A stretch of DNA of 64,000 nucleotides from Sialis fuliginosa (GCA_961205875.1 OY540813.1:18013001-18077000), one strand, 5' to 3'; numbered from the stretch's first letter, positions 38,377-49,149 are shown. Program-made: numbers and translations. The notes: generated from the sequence alone by a model not told the origin.

Positions 38377-39000
38377 GCTTCCTCGCAATATCGAAGATAC
38401 GAGAAGCTTTGTGATCGTTTTAGAATGAGACAAAAAAAATCTCCGATTTCAAAATTTTAAATTTATCTTTCCGTTTCACGTCAAGATAAACACTTTTCGT
38501 TCCGTGTCTGTCTGTCTGTCCGTCCGTGTGTCCGTCTGTCCCTGAATCCTTGTCTCAAGCACAACTCATGAACCACTGAACCGATATTATTGAAACTTGG
38601 TCGGATGGTTGGGTCTGGCTTGAGGACGGTTCCATTTCAAAATCATCAAAATCGTGTGTAAGAGGGAGGGGTGACACCCCAAAATATTTATTTTTTCAAG
38701 ATATCTCAAGAACGACACATGTTACGTGAAAATTTTATAGAATATTTTTTGTAGAGCATTAAATTTCCTATAACATGGGTCTACAAATTAAAAAATTAAA
38801 AATATATGAAAAAATATTCAGATGCGTTTTATGAAAAATTTCGAACTAATATTTTTTAGTAAAATTGTATAAAAATTAAATGGTTAACCAATTCCAGCAA
38901 TTTATATAAACACTATCGGTTTTTATTTAAATTGCTGAATAATTAACTACCTTTGGTGAATTTAGCACGAGGAAGCACTGTGCATTTACTTGGCAGATGT
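38377..39000 (+). repeat. Dispersed repeat R1, long copy
   Basis: It starts GCTTCCTCGCAATATCGAAG and ends CACGAGGAAGCACTGTGC plus a T-run; the outer 9 bases (GCTTCCTCG) are inverted at GAGGAAGC. It holds a (TGTC/CGTC) simple stretch (TGTCTGTCTGTCCGTCCGTG). It aligns over its length with 4098-4600 but has about 120 extra bases near 38764-38885. Superfamily unknown. Confidence 0.7.
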
Positions 39001-39023
39001 TTTTTTAATGTGGCTATTTATAA

Positions 39024-39290
39024 CACAGCCACACAAAAAAAGTGTGCGATACCGAAAAAGCGACCTATATATGTAGTAAAGAAGAATTGGTCGAGCATAG
39101 TCCAAATCCAATTTATCAGTTTTTTTTTTAAATTGAGTTTGAATTTTGGGTTTAGCCAACTTGGAAAAATTTAACCTAAATCCAAAATTCAAGCTCAAAT
39201 AAAAAAACTGGTAAGCAGAAAATTCCAAAAATTAAGATTTCGACTATATTCGACCACTACTACAATAGGTCGCTTTTTTGATATCACTAT
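39024..39290. mobile_element. Inverted-repeat element, family M1 copy B
   Basis: It starts CACAGCCACACAAAAAAAGT and GCGATACCGAAAAAGCGACC; the right side inverts GCGACCTA and the GTAGTAGTGGTCGAATATAG stretch. The centre pairs as well (CCAAAATTCAAGCTCAAAT against ATTGAGTTTGAATTTTGG). It abuts the end of an R1 copy. Confidence 0.62.
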
Positions 39291-39465
39291 CAAACAATAC
39301 TAAACATACTGTCCCTCATCACAATCATCATATAAGCTACATATATTTTTTTTAAACTATTTTTTTTTACTCTGCAAATTGAGATATATCTTCGTAAGGG
39401 AATATTTACTACAAAAGTTATTATGACCTTTCTTATCGAAAATTTAATATTCTATAAAAGAGGTT

Positions 39466-39567
39466 CTATAAAATTGTCACGTAATTTTGAGATCCGTTCT
39501 TTCTCTCCACAATTTTGATGATTTTCATATGGTCCTCAGAAGAACGCTTCAAAACGTATTCAATCAT
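39466..39567 (-). CDS. Short coding-like open frame in intron 3
   Basis: A 33-residue frame starts at an ATG (MIEYVLKRSSEDHMKIIKIV) and ends at TAG. A second frame of the same strand is open from a possible acceptor CTTCTGAG at 39535 (GPYENHQNCGEKERISK) and would fit exon 3 by phase. The GC-richer composition contrasts with the flanks. It may be a cassette exon of the host gene, a relic of a transposon protein, or chance. No homology recognised. Confidence 0.22.
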   Translation of the reverse strand: MIEYVLKRSSEDHMKIIKIVERKNGSQNYVTIL

Positions 39568-39695
39568 TTGGTGAGTTGGGGATAAAATATTTTAATAAGG
39601 TTCATATTTCACGATTTTTAAGGTTTATTTGTTATTTTTTATTTTTTCACTAATTGTAAGTTGTTAATTATTTTGCTTTCTTTGTGATTGGGCAC

Positions 39696-39753
39696 CTGAT
39701 GAAACCTGAAACAATCATACCACGGTTGTGATGCCATTGATTGTCATTCAGTA
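39696..39753 (-). CDS. Candidate small cassette exon in intron 3
   Basis: A 58-nt segment lies between a GTTTGCATTTTAG acceptor and an ATCAG/GTGCCC donor, in the same orientation as the host gene. If joined after exon 3 (phase 1), it reads through as LNDNQWHHNRGMIVSGFI and exits in phase 2, exactly the entry phase of the exon at 31958-31745. An inner donor at 39706 (TTTCAG/GTTTCA) would instead make a 48-nt cassette that keeps the frame into exon 4. Both are inference from phase and composition, and a transposon relic is an alternative. Confidence 0.33.
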
Positions 39754-40318
39754 CTAAAATGCAAACATTAAAAACCAATCTTCATTTAATCATCAAAGAT
39801 TTTGTAATAAATGAAACTCGTTTTCACTTAAAAAAAAAGAATTCACAGATAAGAAAGAATTGAAGACAAACAAAATAATAAAAAAGGTTAAAAAAGTGCA
39901 GACGCATTAGATATAAATTGAATGGTTCTATTTTCTGATAAAAAGAAAAATTATAGTTAGAAAAATAAGTACCTACTACATATTTATAAAAACTTTACAA
40001 TGTGCTCGAGTTCACATTAAATTTTACTAACGAGATTATTATTGTTTTATGTATTAAAAATATACCACCAGAATAAAACATGAAATGTTTTAAGGATTAT
40101 TCAAACAGCCAATTTACCGTGTAGTGCAGAACTGTAGAGTGTATAAGAGAACTCCACAGCGATCATTAAATTGCTAATTAAATTTTTCAAGCAAACATAC
40201 TATAATGCATTGTTCTTGTTGATCTCATATGACAACCTCAGATTAAGTCTTGATTGTTTTAGCTTAAAAACTGAAACATTTACTCAGTGCGTTAATAACA
40301 CTGGTCGACAACCATTTT

Positions 40319-41091
40319 GCTGCAGGGTATACAATAACTTTTCTAGGGATATTTGAGCACGCTGAATCCACAAATGACATTCATTTTGTCAATCAGCTCT
40401 TGTTTTTGAGATATTACAAAAAACCGTTTTTTTCGATATGCGAACATTCAAATTAGTATATATTTTTTTAAATCAAATACTTCAACCAAAGATCATTCGT
40501 AATGTAACTATGGGTTCTAATTGAATGAAAAAACTTTGAATTATACACATTCATAATATTATTCCCTACGAAAATCATTTTTATACGAAGAAAAACGATA
40601 TTATTTAACGAGTCATACAGATGCCAGGAGCGGTAATGACCGTAACTACTAATTTTGACACGCGCAGTTTATTTTAGTACCATTTCGCCAATTTTCATTC
40701 GATTACGTTAAAATTTGAACACAATAAAGAAGATAGACAAAGCTACAAATTTAGTGTATTGCATTAAAATTGGACAAAAATTGTTTGTGTGATATCACTT
40801 TGAATTTTGAAAATTGCCGAATTTTGACTAAAAAATCGATTTTCTTTGAAAAATGATTTTCGAAGGGAAAAACTTTCTGAGTGTGTATAATTTAAGGTTT
40901 TTAGTTCAGTTCATAATCCATAGCTACATTACGAATGAGCTTTTGTTGAAGAATTTGAATGTTTGCATATCGAAAAAAACCGTTCATTTTGCAATATCTC
41001 TAAAACAAGAACTGATTGAGCAAAATGATGATCATTTTTGGATTCAGCGTACCTAAATTACCCTAGAATAGTTGTTTTTTTACCCTGCAGC
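40319..41091. mobile_element. Foldback element with about 270-nt arms
   Basis: GCTGCAGGGTA at the left end is inverted as TACCCTGCAGC at the right. Arms of about 270 nt pair (for example ATTCGTAATGTA(A/G)CTATGG and TTTTTTTCGATATGC). The central spacer, about 40605-40825, is itself a dispersed repeat found again at 54810-55020. Lies in intron 3 of the minus-strand gene. Confidence 0.75.
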
Positions 41092-41105
41092 ATATATATA
41101 TATTA

Positions 41106-41663
41106 GGGTGTTTTTTAAAATTTTTTATATTTATTTTTTCGGTCCCAAAATTTCAGGTTCATAGATCAAACCTGTGGACAGCGCAAACCGAGTCTTTTTC
41201 CTATTTGATTAACATGGGAAAAATTACTTTTTTACTTACGCGTGAATATCTCGTTGAAAAAAAGTTTTTTTTTTTAATTTCTCAGGGGGATATTTTGTAA
41301 TCCGATAAATTTAAAGAAATATTTGTTTAAAAATTATCATAAAAATTGGATTTTATTTTTTATGATAATGTTTAAACGAACATATCTTTAAAAATATTCG
41401 ATCTATGAATTGAGCACTATGGATCTTTTTTGTAAGAAATTTAATTTTTTATGATATACTGCTGTAAGAAATTAAAAAAAAATTCAACGAGATATTCACG
41501 CATAAGTAAAAAAGTTATTTTTCCCATGTTAATCAAATGGGAAAGAGACTCGGTTTGCACTGTCCAGATGTTTGATATATGAGTCTGAAATTTTGGGACA
41601 ATTAACTTTTGATCCAAAGCTAAAACATAGGCCTGCGGGACCGAAAAAATAAAAAAAGCACCC
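41106..41663. mobile_element. Second foldback element, adjacent to the first
   Basis: GGGTG(T/C)TTTTT and TTTTTTCGGTCCC at the left are inverted at the right as GGGACCGAAAAAA and GCACCC. The arms share TGGACAG(C/T)GCAAACCGAGTCT and GATTAACATGGGAAAAAT. Right after the first foldback, separated only by a TA run (41092-41103). Confidence 0.75.
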
Positions 41664-41814
41664 AAATATATATACCTATTTATTTAGTAATTATTTTTCC
41701 TTAATTTTCTTTTTATTATACTTCACAATTTTCATCTCGCAAGTCTACTTTGGGTAGCACTGATATACATGATACATTTTCCAACATGTGATGTCCACGA
41801 CCACTAGGCACACA

Positions 41815-41865
41815 CGAACACACACATTATACACAGTCCCATACACACCCACATACACATACATG
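41815..41865 (+). repeat. CA-rich microsatellite-like tract
   Basis: Imperfect (CA)n with ACACACGAACACACACATTA and CACACCCACATACACATACA. Confidence 0.6.
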
Positions 41866-42778
41866 GTTACGGACAAACTCTTCAGACGTCTGCTGTTTGC
41901 TTAGGACAAAGTGTACAGTGGGGATTTGTTCCTTTCCATTACATTAAAACTGGTTCATAACTCAATACGTAAGCCGTTACGTAAAACAAATTTATGTACA
42001 CCACATATAATATACATTTTACAATATAGGCTATTGTCTCTGTCCCGAAAGTACATGTAGTTATTATGTAAATATATAAAAAATATACAGGGTTTTCGGC
42101 GATTTTGCGAAATATACATACACATAACTAATACGGATATTTGAAATGTAGTTTACAATTTATTTCTTCGCTGTGGAAAACTTGGGATGACCGTAAACAA
42201 AATATTTTACACATATAGTTGATCATCCATGTATACGGGATATTATAAATGAATGGTACTATATTGCCGTGCTTAGGTAAAAGGCAGTAAACTTCTTTTA
42301 CTACCTTTTAGTTATTTTGATGCTATTAGGTTTTCCAGACGATTTTTTAAAGTTTATCGAATATATCAAATTAGTTACTTTTCCTGAATATATGGTATTA
42401 AAAGCAGTAAAATCATTTTTCAACATAAAAAAGCAATAACTCTTAAACTAGACTGCTTTTATTCATTGAAAAATACACGTACAATATTCACAATCATTCC
42501 ATGTTCTTTTATTTTCGAAAAGACAGTTTTCAAAAATAATCTACTTCAAATAAATAATACAGTAAATTGTTTATTTTATTTTTTCATTGTAATTATTCTT
42601 CAATCACTTTATAAGTGTCATAAAAATTATTTTTTTGTTATGTGTTCAACAAATATCAATAAATGTTAATTAATATTTAGCATTTTGTATTAAACAAACA
42701 TTATTGTATTACTAACTTTTGTTTTAATGTCAATAAAATACACTGAAAAAAACTGCTATAGTAAATTTAAATCGTTTG

Positions 42779-42928
42779 TTTGTAAGTACTACTCTGAAGG
42801 AATTTTTTTTTTAAATCTGTAGCTCAAAGGATGTTGAAGATAGACCCCTCTTCCCTCATTTTTTTACTCACAATAAGCCAGGAAATCAGCTCCTAAAATA
42901 TCTGTATCCCAAACCGGATCTCCCTGTT
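42779..42928 (-). repeat. Dispersed repeat R4, minus copy
   Basis: The reverse complement matches 16171-16325: GGATACAGATATTTTA(A/G)GAGC, the GTGAGTAAAAAA region, GGGTCTATCTTCAACA and CCTTCAGAGTA(A/G)TACTTACA. Confidence 0.65.
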
Positions 42929-43225
42929 TACTGGTATATTGAAAAATCTAACATACAATTGTTTTTGCTTCAAATAATTTATATAATTACTGTCATATTT
43001 TATTACTGTACATAAATTCACCTTAATTGCTTGTTCGAATTTATCAAAATATCATATGTATATTGGACAAAATTTACTGTATTTAGTCTGAAACTCAAGG
43101 GAAAACGTTATTTAATTATGAAGCAAGCATTACACAAGTTTCTCCATAAATTAAAGTTTAGAATAATCTATTTCAGGAAAACCATAATGTAACAAATGTT
43201 CATGGGTTAAGTTTAAAGCATTTAC

Positions 43226-43383
43226 CGAAATCTTCAACTGATGTGCACCCACTGATGATACGTTGGATATTAAAAACACTTCGTTGAACTTTCTCCAATT
43301 CCATAGCACAAAGTCTATCAATTTTAGAGAGGTGGTATTTGAAAGCCACAACATCTCGAGACGTGCATATATTTGGGCACATT
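43226..43383 (-). CDS. Exon 3 of the uncharacterised four-exon gene
   Basis: A 158-nt internal exon bounded by a CCGTACCTACAG acceptor and a TTCG/GTAAAT donor. Its first base completes an Arg codon begun by the last two bases of exon 2 (phase 2), and it leaves in phase 1. It supplies residues 147-198, starting MCPNICTSRD and ending SGCTSVEDF, with a short amphipathic helical stretch near MELEKVQRSVFNIQRI. A different frame through the same DNA is open somewhat longer (43354-43151), but that frame runs through both splice sites and does not join to exon 2. The following intron of about 8 kb is full of inverted-repeat elements. Function is unknown. Confidence 0.72.
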
Positions 43384-44201
43384 CTGTAGGTACGGGAAAA
43401 TTATTATAGATAAGATTGTGTGAAAATAAGTTTTACATATTTATATTTAATTGATTTATTAATTTTAAATGGTAAATAAACTAAAGGATAATATTTATGC
43501 GCGCAATATTTTATATACTTTAAGCAATAAATATTGTATTTGAGCAATAACATTTTGAATCCTGGGCATTATACTAAGCATATAGTGTGACATTAAAAAT
43601 ATTTTTTTTGAGCATTAAAATTTTGTTTTGCGCAGTAATATTTGCGTTCATTATTATTGTATAATTTAATTTGTTTTAATTTTATCTCTTTTTTTGAGGG
43701 GGGAGAGATGTTCCATTATTCGTAGCCTGTAAATATTAGATTCTTCCTAACCTAAAAAAAACTAACCAACTCAAAACTAATCAACTCGATTTCGCCCTAA
43801 CCAAGGACAGTTATTATTTTATTAAAACAGTAAATCTCTTCGATTTATAAAATATTATCTAAATATTGCTCATTTAGTACAAATCTCACCAACCTAATAC
43901 TGATTTAGTCATTTTAGGTAGCAATTATTTTTTTCTGTGTTATTTTTTTTCTTTAATGAACAAAATATATTTTATTAAAGCTAGTTTAAATTATATTAAC
44001 TATTGCTAAAACACAAAAAATACTGTTCAATATTGTTAACAAATGCTATTATAGTTTATTCAGTGTTAGAATAGTTTACTTAATGCTCTTCGCTATTTCT
44101 CATTTCATTTCAAATAATTTAAATTATATAATTTAATTTAAATTGTTTCTTAAACTAAAGGTGTTTGTATTGAATTTAAAATATTAATGTTTTGAATTTA
44201 C

Positions 44202-44329
44202 CTTGTAAAAAAGTTGCAGGGTCTATTATCCACAGGTAAGTAACCAGTACAGAAAGATATTTTTGGTTCTAAACCAAATACGTTTTGGAAACCTTTGTTT
44301 TGTTTATTTGCAATTGCCATTTGAGGAAT
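44202..44329 (-). CDS. Exon 2 of the uncharacterised four-exon gene
   Basis: A 128-nt internal exon. It follows a TTATATTATAG acceptor and ends at ACAAG/GTAAAT, a good donor. It enters in phase 0, as exon 1 requires, and leaves in phase 2. It encodes 42 codons plus two bases, residues 104-145 of the joined protein. The product starts IPQMAIANKQNKGF and ends near DNRPCNFFT, with Cys at residues 130 and 141. The other frames contain stops, and the exon is too short to stand out as an open frame on its own. No family is recognised. Together with exon 3 it forms a segment holding four cysteines in about 23 residues (130, 141, 148, 152), which could bind metal or form disulphides; that is inference only. 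Confidence 0.7.
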
Positions 44330-45463
44330 CTATAATATAACAATAATGTCATTAAATTTAATAACAAGTTAAAAAAAGTTAAAAAATAATACACAATATA
44401 GTAGGCATTGCCAACAAGTTGATCGCGGCTTTATGACTTTAAAACATTTAACTGTGTCTTTTTAATGAGGTATGTACAAGTATAATAACAAAATTATGGT
44501 TGGTAGATCGCGTTTATAAAAAATAAATTTAGTTGGCCACCCCTGCAATGTTATTAATTAATTAATAATAATAATTGTATTTATGTTTATTGTATTATTT
44601 TTAGTACCAATTCGTGGTATTTTATATTATATACCATGACCCAAAACACCCACCTAGTTGTGTGGGTTATTTTGAAATGATCTACTAAAGTATATTTTTT
44701 CACTATTATTATAAATATAATTGTAAGTATACTAAAGAATAATCAAATTGACACAAGGTACAACACCTTCCCCTAATATTATTAATAAATATGGCAATGG
44801 AGTGTTAAATCCGTTAATTATGCTCGGTGTGAAACTGAACAATTACAATTCAATCAAATGATTTACACAAAAATACATAAATAATTATGATACACACACT
44901 GTCATCCTTCAAAAAGCTTGTACAACGTGCACAGTGACATTCGTATATTTAGTATTTATTCATACAGAGTGATAATTTCAAATAAAACTGACATATAAAT
45001 CAAATCCTACTATGATAGCTTGGTAAAGTCAACGCGTTGATATTCCACACACAAAAGTTTCGCAGCCGTTGGAAAAAAAACAACAAACGACATAAAAACG
45101 TCGCACAGCCCTTGTGTTTGTATGGCGGTGGGGTTAGTGGGGTCGACTACGGATCCTAGGTGATAAATTGGGGTGAATGTAAAAAAGATAATACTTTAAA
45201 CGAAGGGCATTTTCACATTTTTAAAACCCGCTGGTTAGATGAGACAAATAAAAACTACAACAAAACTTTCCGCGGGAGATTTTTTTTTTATTATTTTCTT
45301 TTTTTTTGTTTTTGTCGCGATTTTTGTTCTATTGAAATATGATTTTAAAATAAATGTGTTGGAAGAAATTTTTTATCTGTTTTAAATTTTATTTTATAAG
45401 GCGACGTAAAAGATACTGTTAGAGTATAATATTATTTTTTTTATATTAATTTGTTAAATTAAC

Positions 45464-46048
45464 TAGAGCTACACATCGAGACAAATGTTCCTTTTTGGAC
45501 AAGATGAGATAGGGTTAACTTCGGACTGTCTTAAATTTTAACGAGATGAGACGATAAGTCTGGATCGACCCTAAGGTCCGATCCACACTATCGTGCCGGT
45601 CCCGGCCCGGTCTCGCTCCAATCAAATATTCAGTATAGTAAATACTGTATTGGAGTGTGACTGGAGCGAGACCGGCACGATACCTACAGTGTAGATGCTT
45701 TCATTGTTTATTGTTTATTTATATTTTAATGGAGCGAAACCAGACCAGGACCGGCACGATAATGTGGATCGACCCTAAGAATACAAAATTTATTTGTTTA
45801 TTACATAAGAAAAAAAAAAAAATATTTTATCTCGGTTTCGGTCACGTTTACCAGACGAGATTGAGACGAGACCAACTGAATTTATTTCGAGACGAAACCG
45901 AAACAAGATGCCTTAAATTTTTTCGAGACGAGATTGAGATGAAACTGGCTGCTGTAAAATTCAAGATCGATTCGTGACTTTAGTTCCAAAAACCGAGACG
46001 AGACTTATCTGACTCACGTCTCGTCTCACCTCGTGTTCAGCCCTAAAT
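45464..46048. repeat. GAGACGAGAC-rich repeat with a nested MITE
   Basis: Stretches of (GAGAC)-like sequence such as CGAGACGAGATTGAGATGAA flank a separate element at 45561-45779. The right end, read on the minus strand (TAGGGCTGAACACGAGGTGA), resembles the left end TAGAGCTACACATCGAGACA. A 106-codon plus frame through this region is repeat-derived. Confidence 0.5.
45561..45779. mobile_element. MITE with GATCCACA..TATCGTGCCGGTC ends
   Basis: GATCCACACTATCGTGCCGG at the left is inverted at the right (minus strand GATCCACATTATCGTGCCGG). The direct copies TGGATCGACCCTAAG at 45561-45575 and 45765-45779 border it. GC-rich ends contrast with the window. Inserted within the GAGAC-rich repeat. Confidence 0.65.
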
Positions 46049-46719
46049 ATAACTATATATTTTTTATAAATAATAAACACGGTGAAGATCGATGCTAATT
46101 TTACTACTAACGTTTAATTTCTATTAAAAGTAAAAGAGGTTAAAAAATTATAGAAACAATTGGAAACTAAAGTTGAAGTAAAACCATTTCACAAACATTG
46201 GTTTGGTTACAAGAATGAAAGGCCTTTAATGACTGTTGATGAAGAAAAGTAACAATATAGAGGTAAGGAAGACTTGAAACACTTTTAAAACTCTAGAAGT
46301 GTTCAAGTTACGCATTTCATTTGCATATATAATATACAGAGTCCTCTTCGTTTTTCCTTACCTGCTTGTGTTCGAATCAAGGGCGTAGCTAAAGCGGGGT
46401 GAACGACGGTTGAATGTAAAACAGAAAATAATATTACGAGTGTTGTTTTGTTTGAAACGATGCTCGACATTATGAGAAAACTTGACCTTTCTCAAGAGGG
46501 TAACGTGTATTGTGGAACAGTGGCCCAGATATTTTATAAAGTGGGTGTCTTTTGGTGTACAAATGAAAAGATGCTTTTTTAATTTAATTTTAATTTTAAG
46601 TATACTATGTTTATGAAAAGTCCTCGTAAAAATGACATCCAGAATATACATATAAAGAAAAAATTTCAAACTTTCGAAATTAGATGATTTTTAATGTTCA
46701 GTAATAAAATTGCAAAAAG

Positions 46720-47000
46720 GAATACTAATTGAATCAAAACTGTGTCTGTGTGTCGGTCACAGCCTACTGAACCGTTTGATCTAGAAAGGTGACACTAATT
46801 ATAGTAAATGGTGGAACAATAATACACCTAGGTTATAAAAATTGTAAGTTTTTGGCGTTTTTTGAAGAGGGAAAATGGATTACAAAAAAAATTATTCAAT
46901 CCCGACAAGTGGGGTATTAAATGAAAGCCGATAATTCAAGGGATCGAAAAATCGAAATGATGTATTATTATTAAATAATATTAAATATTTTTTTGCCGAG
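46720..47000 (+). repeat. Dispersed repeat R3, copy b
   Basis: The same order of blocks as 380-640 (AGTAAATGGTGGAACAATAA, GAGGGAAAATGGATTACAAA, AAAGCCGATAATTCAAG). No gene inside. Confidence 0.45.
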
Positions 47001-47699
47001 ATTAAAATTTTTTTGTAATAATTCAAAATTATTCAATCATAGTACATTTGAAGTTATCTGTAGATATTATAAAAGATGAACGATTGAATAAAATTCATAT
47101 GTATTGGTTATTAACTTTGATAATACTTTAAAAGTTTGAAATTTGTAAAAAAAACTATATGGTACGAGACACTAATGCACAAGGCTCGACTCACACTTGA
47201 CAATTTTTTTAATGGTCTTTAAGATCAATGCATCATCGAAAGTTGATTTCAACGTTCAGAATGTTTTGATATTTAAATGGAATATTACTATTTAGAGTAG
47301 AATTTAGGGCTTTACACGACACTGGATTCAGTTTTTTTATCATATTTAGATGAGAAAAGTTATCTCAAACAAGAAAATACCAGTTATACCTACTTATTTT
47401 TATAATGTACTGTCTGATGAGCTATTAATAAACTAAAAAATGATCTTAATGTGCAAAAAGATTCCCCATCCCTTGCATAGTTTAATAATTTGTAACATCA
47501 AGTAAAGTATAAGTTATAATTTTAAGCTATCACTCCTCTGAGACTAGACATTTATAATTAACACCTGACAAAACAAGACTTCAATTAAAATAGTTTATGT
47601 TTAGTGTTCTACAGGGCTTGAGTTAAAGTGACTTAGAAACCACAATTGCATCGTTTACCACATCACACAAATAAATTACAATACAAGTGTATATACAAC

Positions 47700-48008
47700 C
47701 TTGACATCAGAAACTAAGAAAATAACTTCTTGTCGATCCTTTTGCAATTGGTTTTGTTCAGCTAGAAGCCTGCTCCGTAACGTGGAAATGCTCTGTCGCA
47801 GATTACATATTCTCGATTTCACTTTTCTTTCGTATTCTTCATGGACTCTCTCTGTCTGACACCTCACTCCCTTGCATCTGCCAGTATCATTCGTTGTGAC
47901 TCCCGAGAGGTTCACGCCGAAGGATGATAAGTCATTTGCGTTTTCTTGTCTCAGTCTTTGAGCCTTGTTTTCGTCCCCGCAATCGAACTGTTTCTTCGCG
48001 TCAAACAT
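47700..48008 (-). CDS. Exon 1 (start exon) of an uncharacterised 363-residue gene
   Basis: This is the first coding exon of the four-exon gene that runs down to 34754. The reading frame opens at an ATG (48008-48006) and gives 103 codons before a GTTGTA donor following AAG, so it ends in phase 0. Residues 1-50 are polar. Residues about 52-100 are rich in Glu, Arg, Lys and Gln with leucines spaced as in a coiled coil (TERVHEEYERK, then LRQSISTLRSRLLAEQNQLQ). There is no signal peptide or membrane segment. Codon use and base composition stand out from the flanking AT-rich DNA. An intracellular protein is inferred, but I do not recognise a family. The exact donor is the least certain part: the frame stays open for only seven further codons into the putative intron. 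Confidence 0.72.
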
Positions 48009-48201
48009 GACGAATTTGTTTGATTTTGTTACTTGAAATTTATATATAATTTATACGAAGAATTTAGATAATTTAATAATGTTTTTATAAGTAGTTATGA
48101 ATGAATAGTTTGAGAAATGTCAAATAAATCGTTACTATGGTTATTTTAAATTAAGTTTTTAATACATTCGAGTCTCTTTTTATGCGTATCTTTTTTAAGG
48201 C

Positions 48202-48910
48202 CCCCACAGACAAACACGAATATTCGCAGCGGCTGCGGTGTGGAAAAAAACGCGCTAGTTGCGATAGCGGAATTCATAAGTCTGTTATATAGTCATTAAT
48301 TTTATTTATACACGCACTATTCGATGCTATCTGACACTAAAATTGTTGAAAACCTTATTTTAAATTGGTATTTTATAATAATTTCGTAAAGTAAACGTTT
48401 TAAAAATTGTAGTTATAATTATTATGCTTAAAATTTTAAAAATATTAATTATTTTGTAGATATTCTTTTGTGAATATTTTAACAATATTCAAAAGAAGTT
48501 ATGATTAGAATTTTCAAAATATAATATTACTTCTTTTCTTTACTATGGAACTTTTTTAGGTCATTATTTTATAATAAAATTATCAAATATAAAAAATAAT
48601 TAAAAATATTTTTTTTAACATTAGAAAATAAATTTTAGTAGGAGGGGGTCTTTAACATTCGCCATGATGTCAAATTTTCTTAGTCCATCGCTGAATAAGA
48701 TGATTTCTTATAAATAATAATACTTTTTTTGGTCTTCAATGATTAAAACGCTGTCGAACGCATTTTAAATTTCCGGCAAATAAAAACGCTGTAAAACCGC
48801 ATTCTCGGCTGTTAATTGCCGCGCCAGTCACACATAAGCCACCATGTACTTCATTTTTGTGGCTGCGAATAAACGCAGCCGTTGCGAATGTTTCAATCCG
48901 GTCTGTGGGA
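48202..48910. mobile_element. Non-autonomous element with CCCACAGAC ends
   Basis: CCCACAGACAAACACGAATA and TTCGCAGCGGCTGCG at the left are inverted at the right (minus strand CCCACAGACCGGATTGAAAC, TTCGCAACGGCTGCG). The interior is AT-rich and non-coding. It lies just upstream of exon 1 of the minus-strand gene (48008), so it may overlap the promoter region. Confidence 0.58.
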
Positions 48911-49149
48911 GATTTTTTGGTGGTTTGAAGTATGCAGTGTGATATTTTATTATTTAAATTTTCAAAAAAGTAATGGTATAAAAATCTTCCAAAATCGGGA
49001 AAGTGTATATTTTTGCAGGGAACAAAAAAAAATTATCAGCATTCACCGCACTTATGTATTTTTTTTATTTCAAAAAGTTTTTAAATTTAATTGGAGTAAG
49101 GTTTTCATTATTGAAACTTTAATAATGACTCCTACTTTTCAATAAAATT

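Noticed and set aside
41441-41665. 74-codon minus-strand frame starting MGAFFIFSVPQAYV
   Set aside because: Falls wholly within an arm of the second foldback; repeat sequence.
45657-45977. 106-codon plus-strand frame
   Set aside because: Runs through a MITE end and a GAGACGAGAC-rich repeat, giving an RDETET-type pattern from the repeat itself.
46358-46669. 103-codon minus-strand open frame
   Set aside because: Translation is low in protein character and ends in AAGGGCGTAGCTAAAGCGGG, a block typical of dispersed repeats; no splice or start support.
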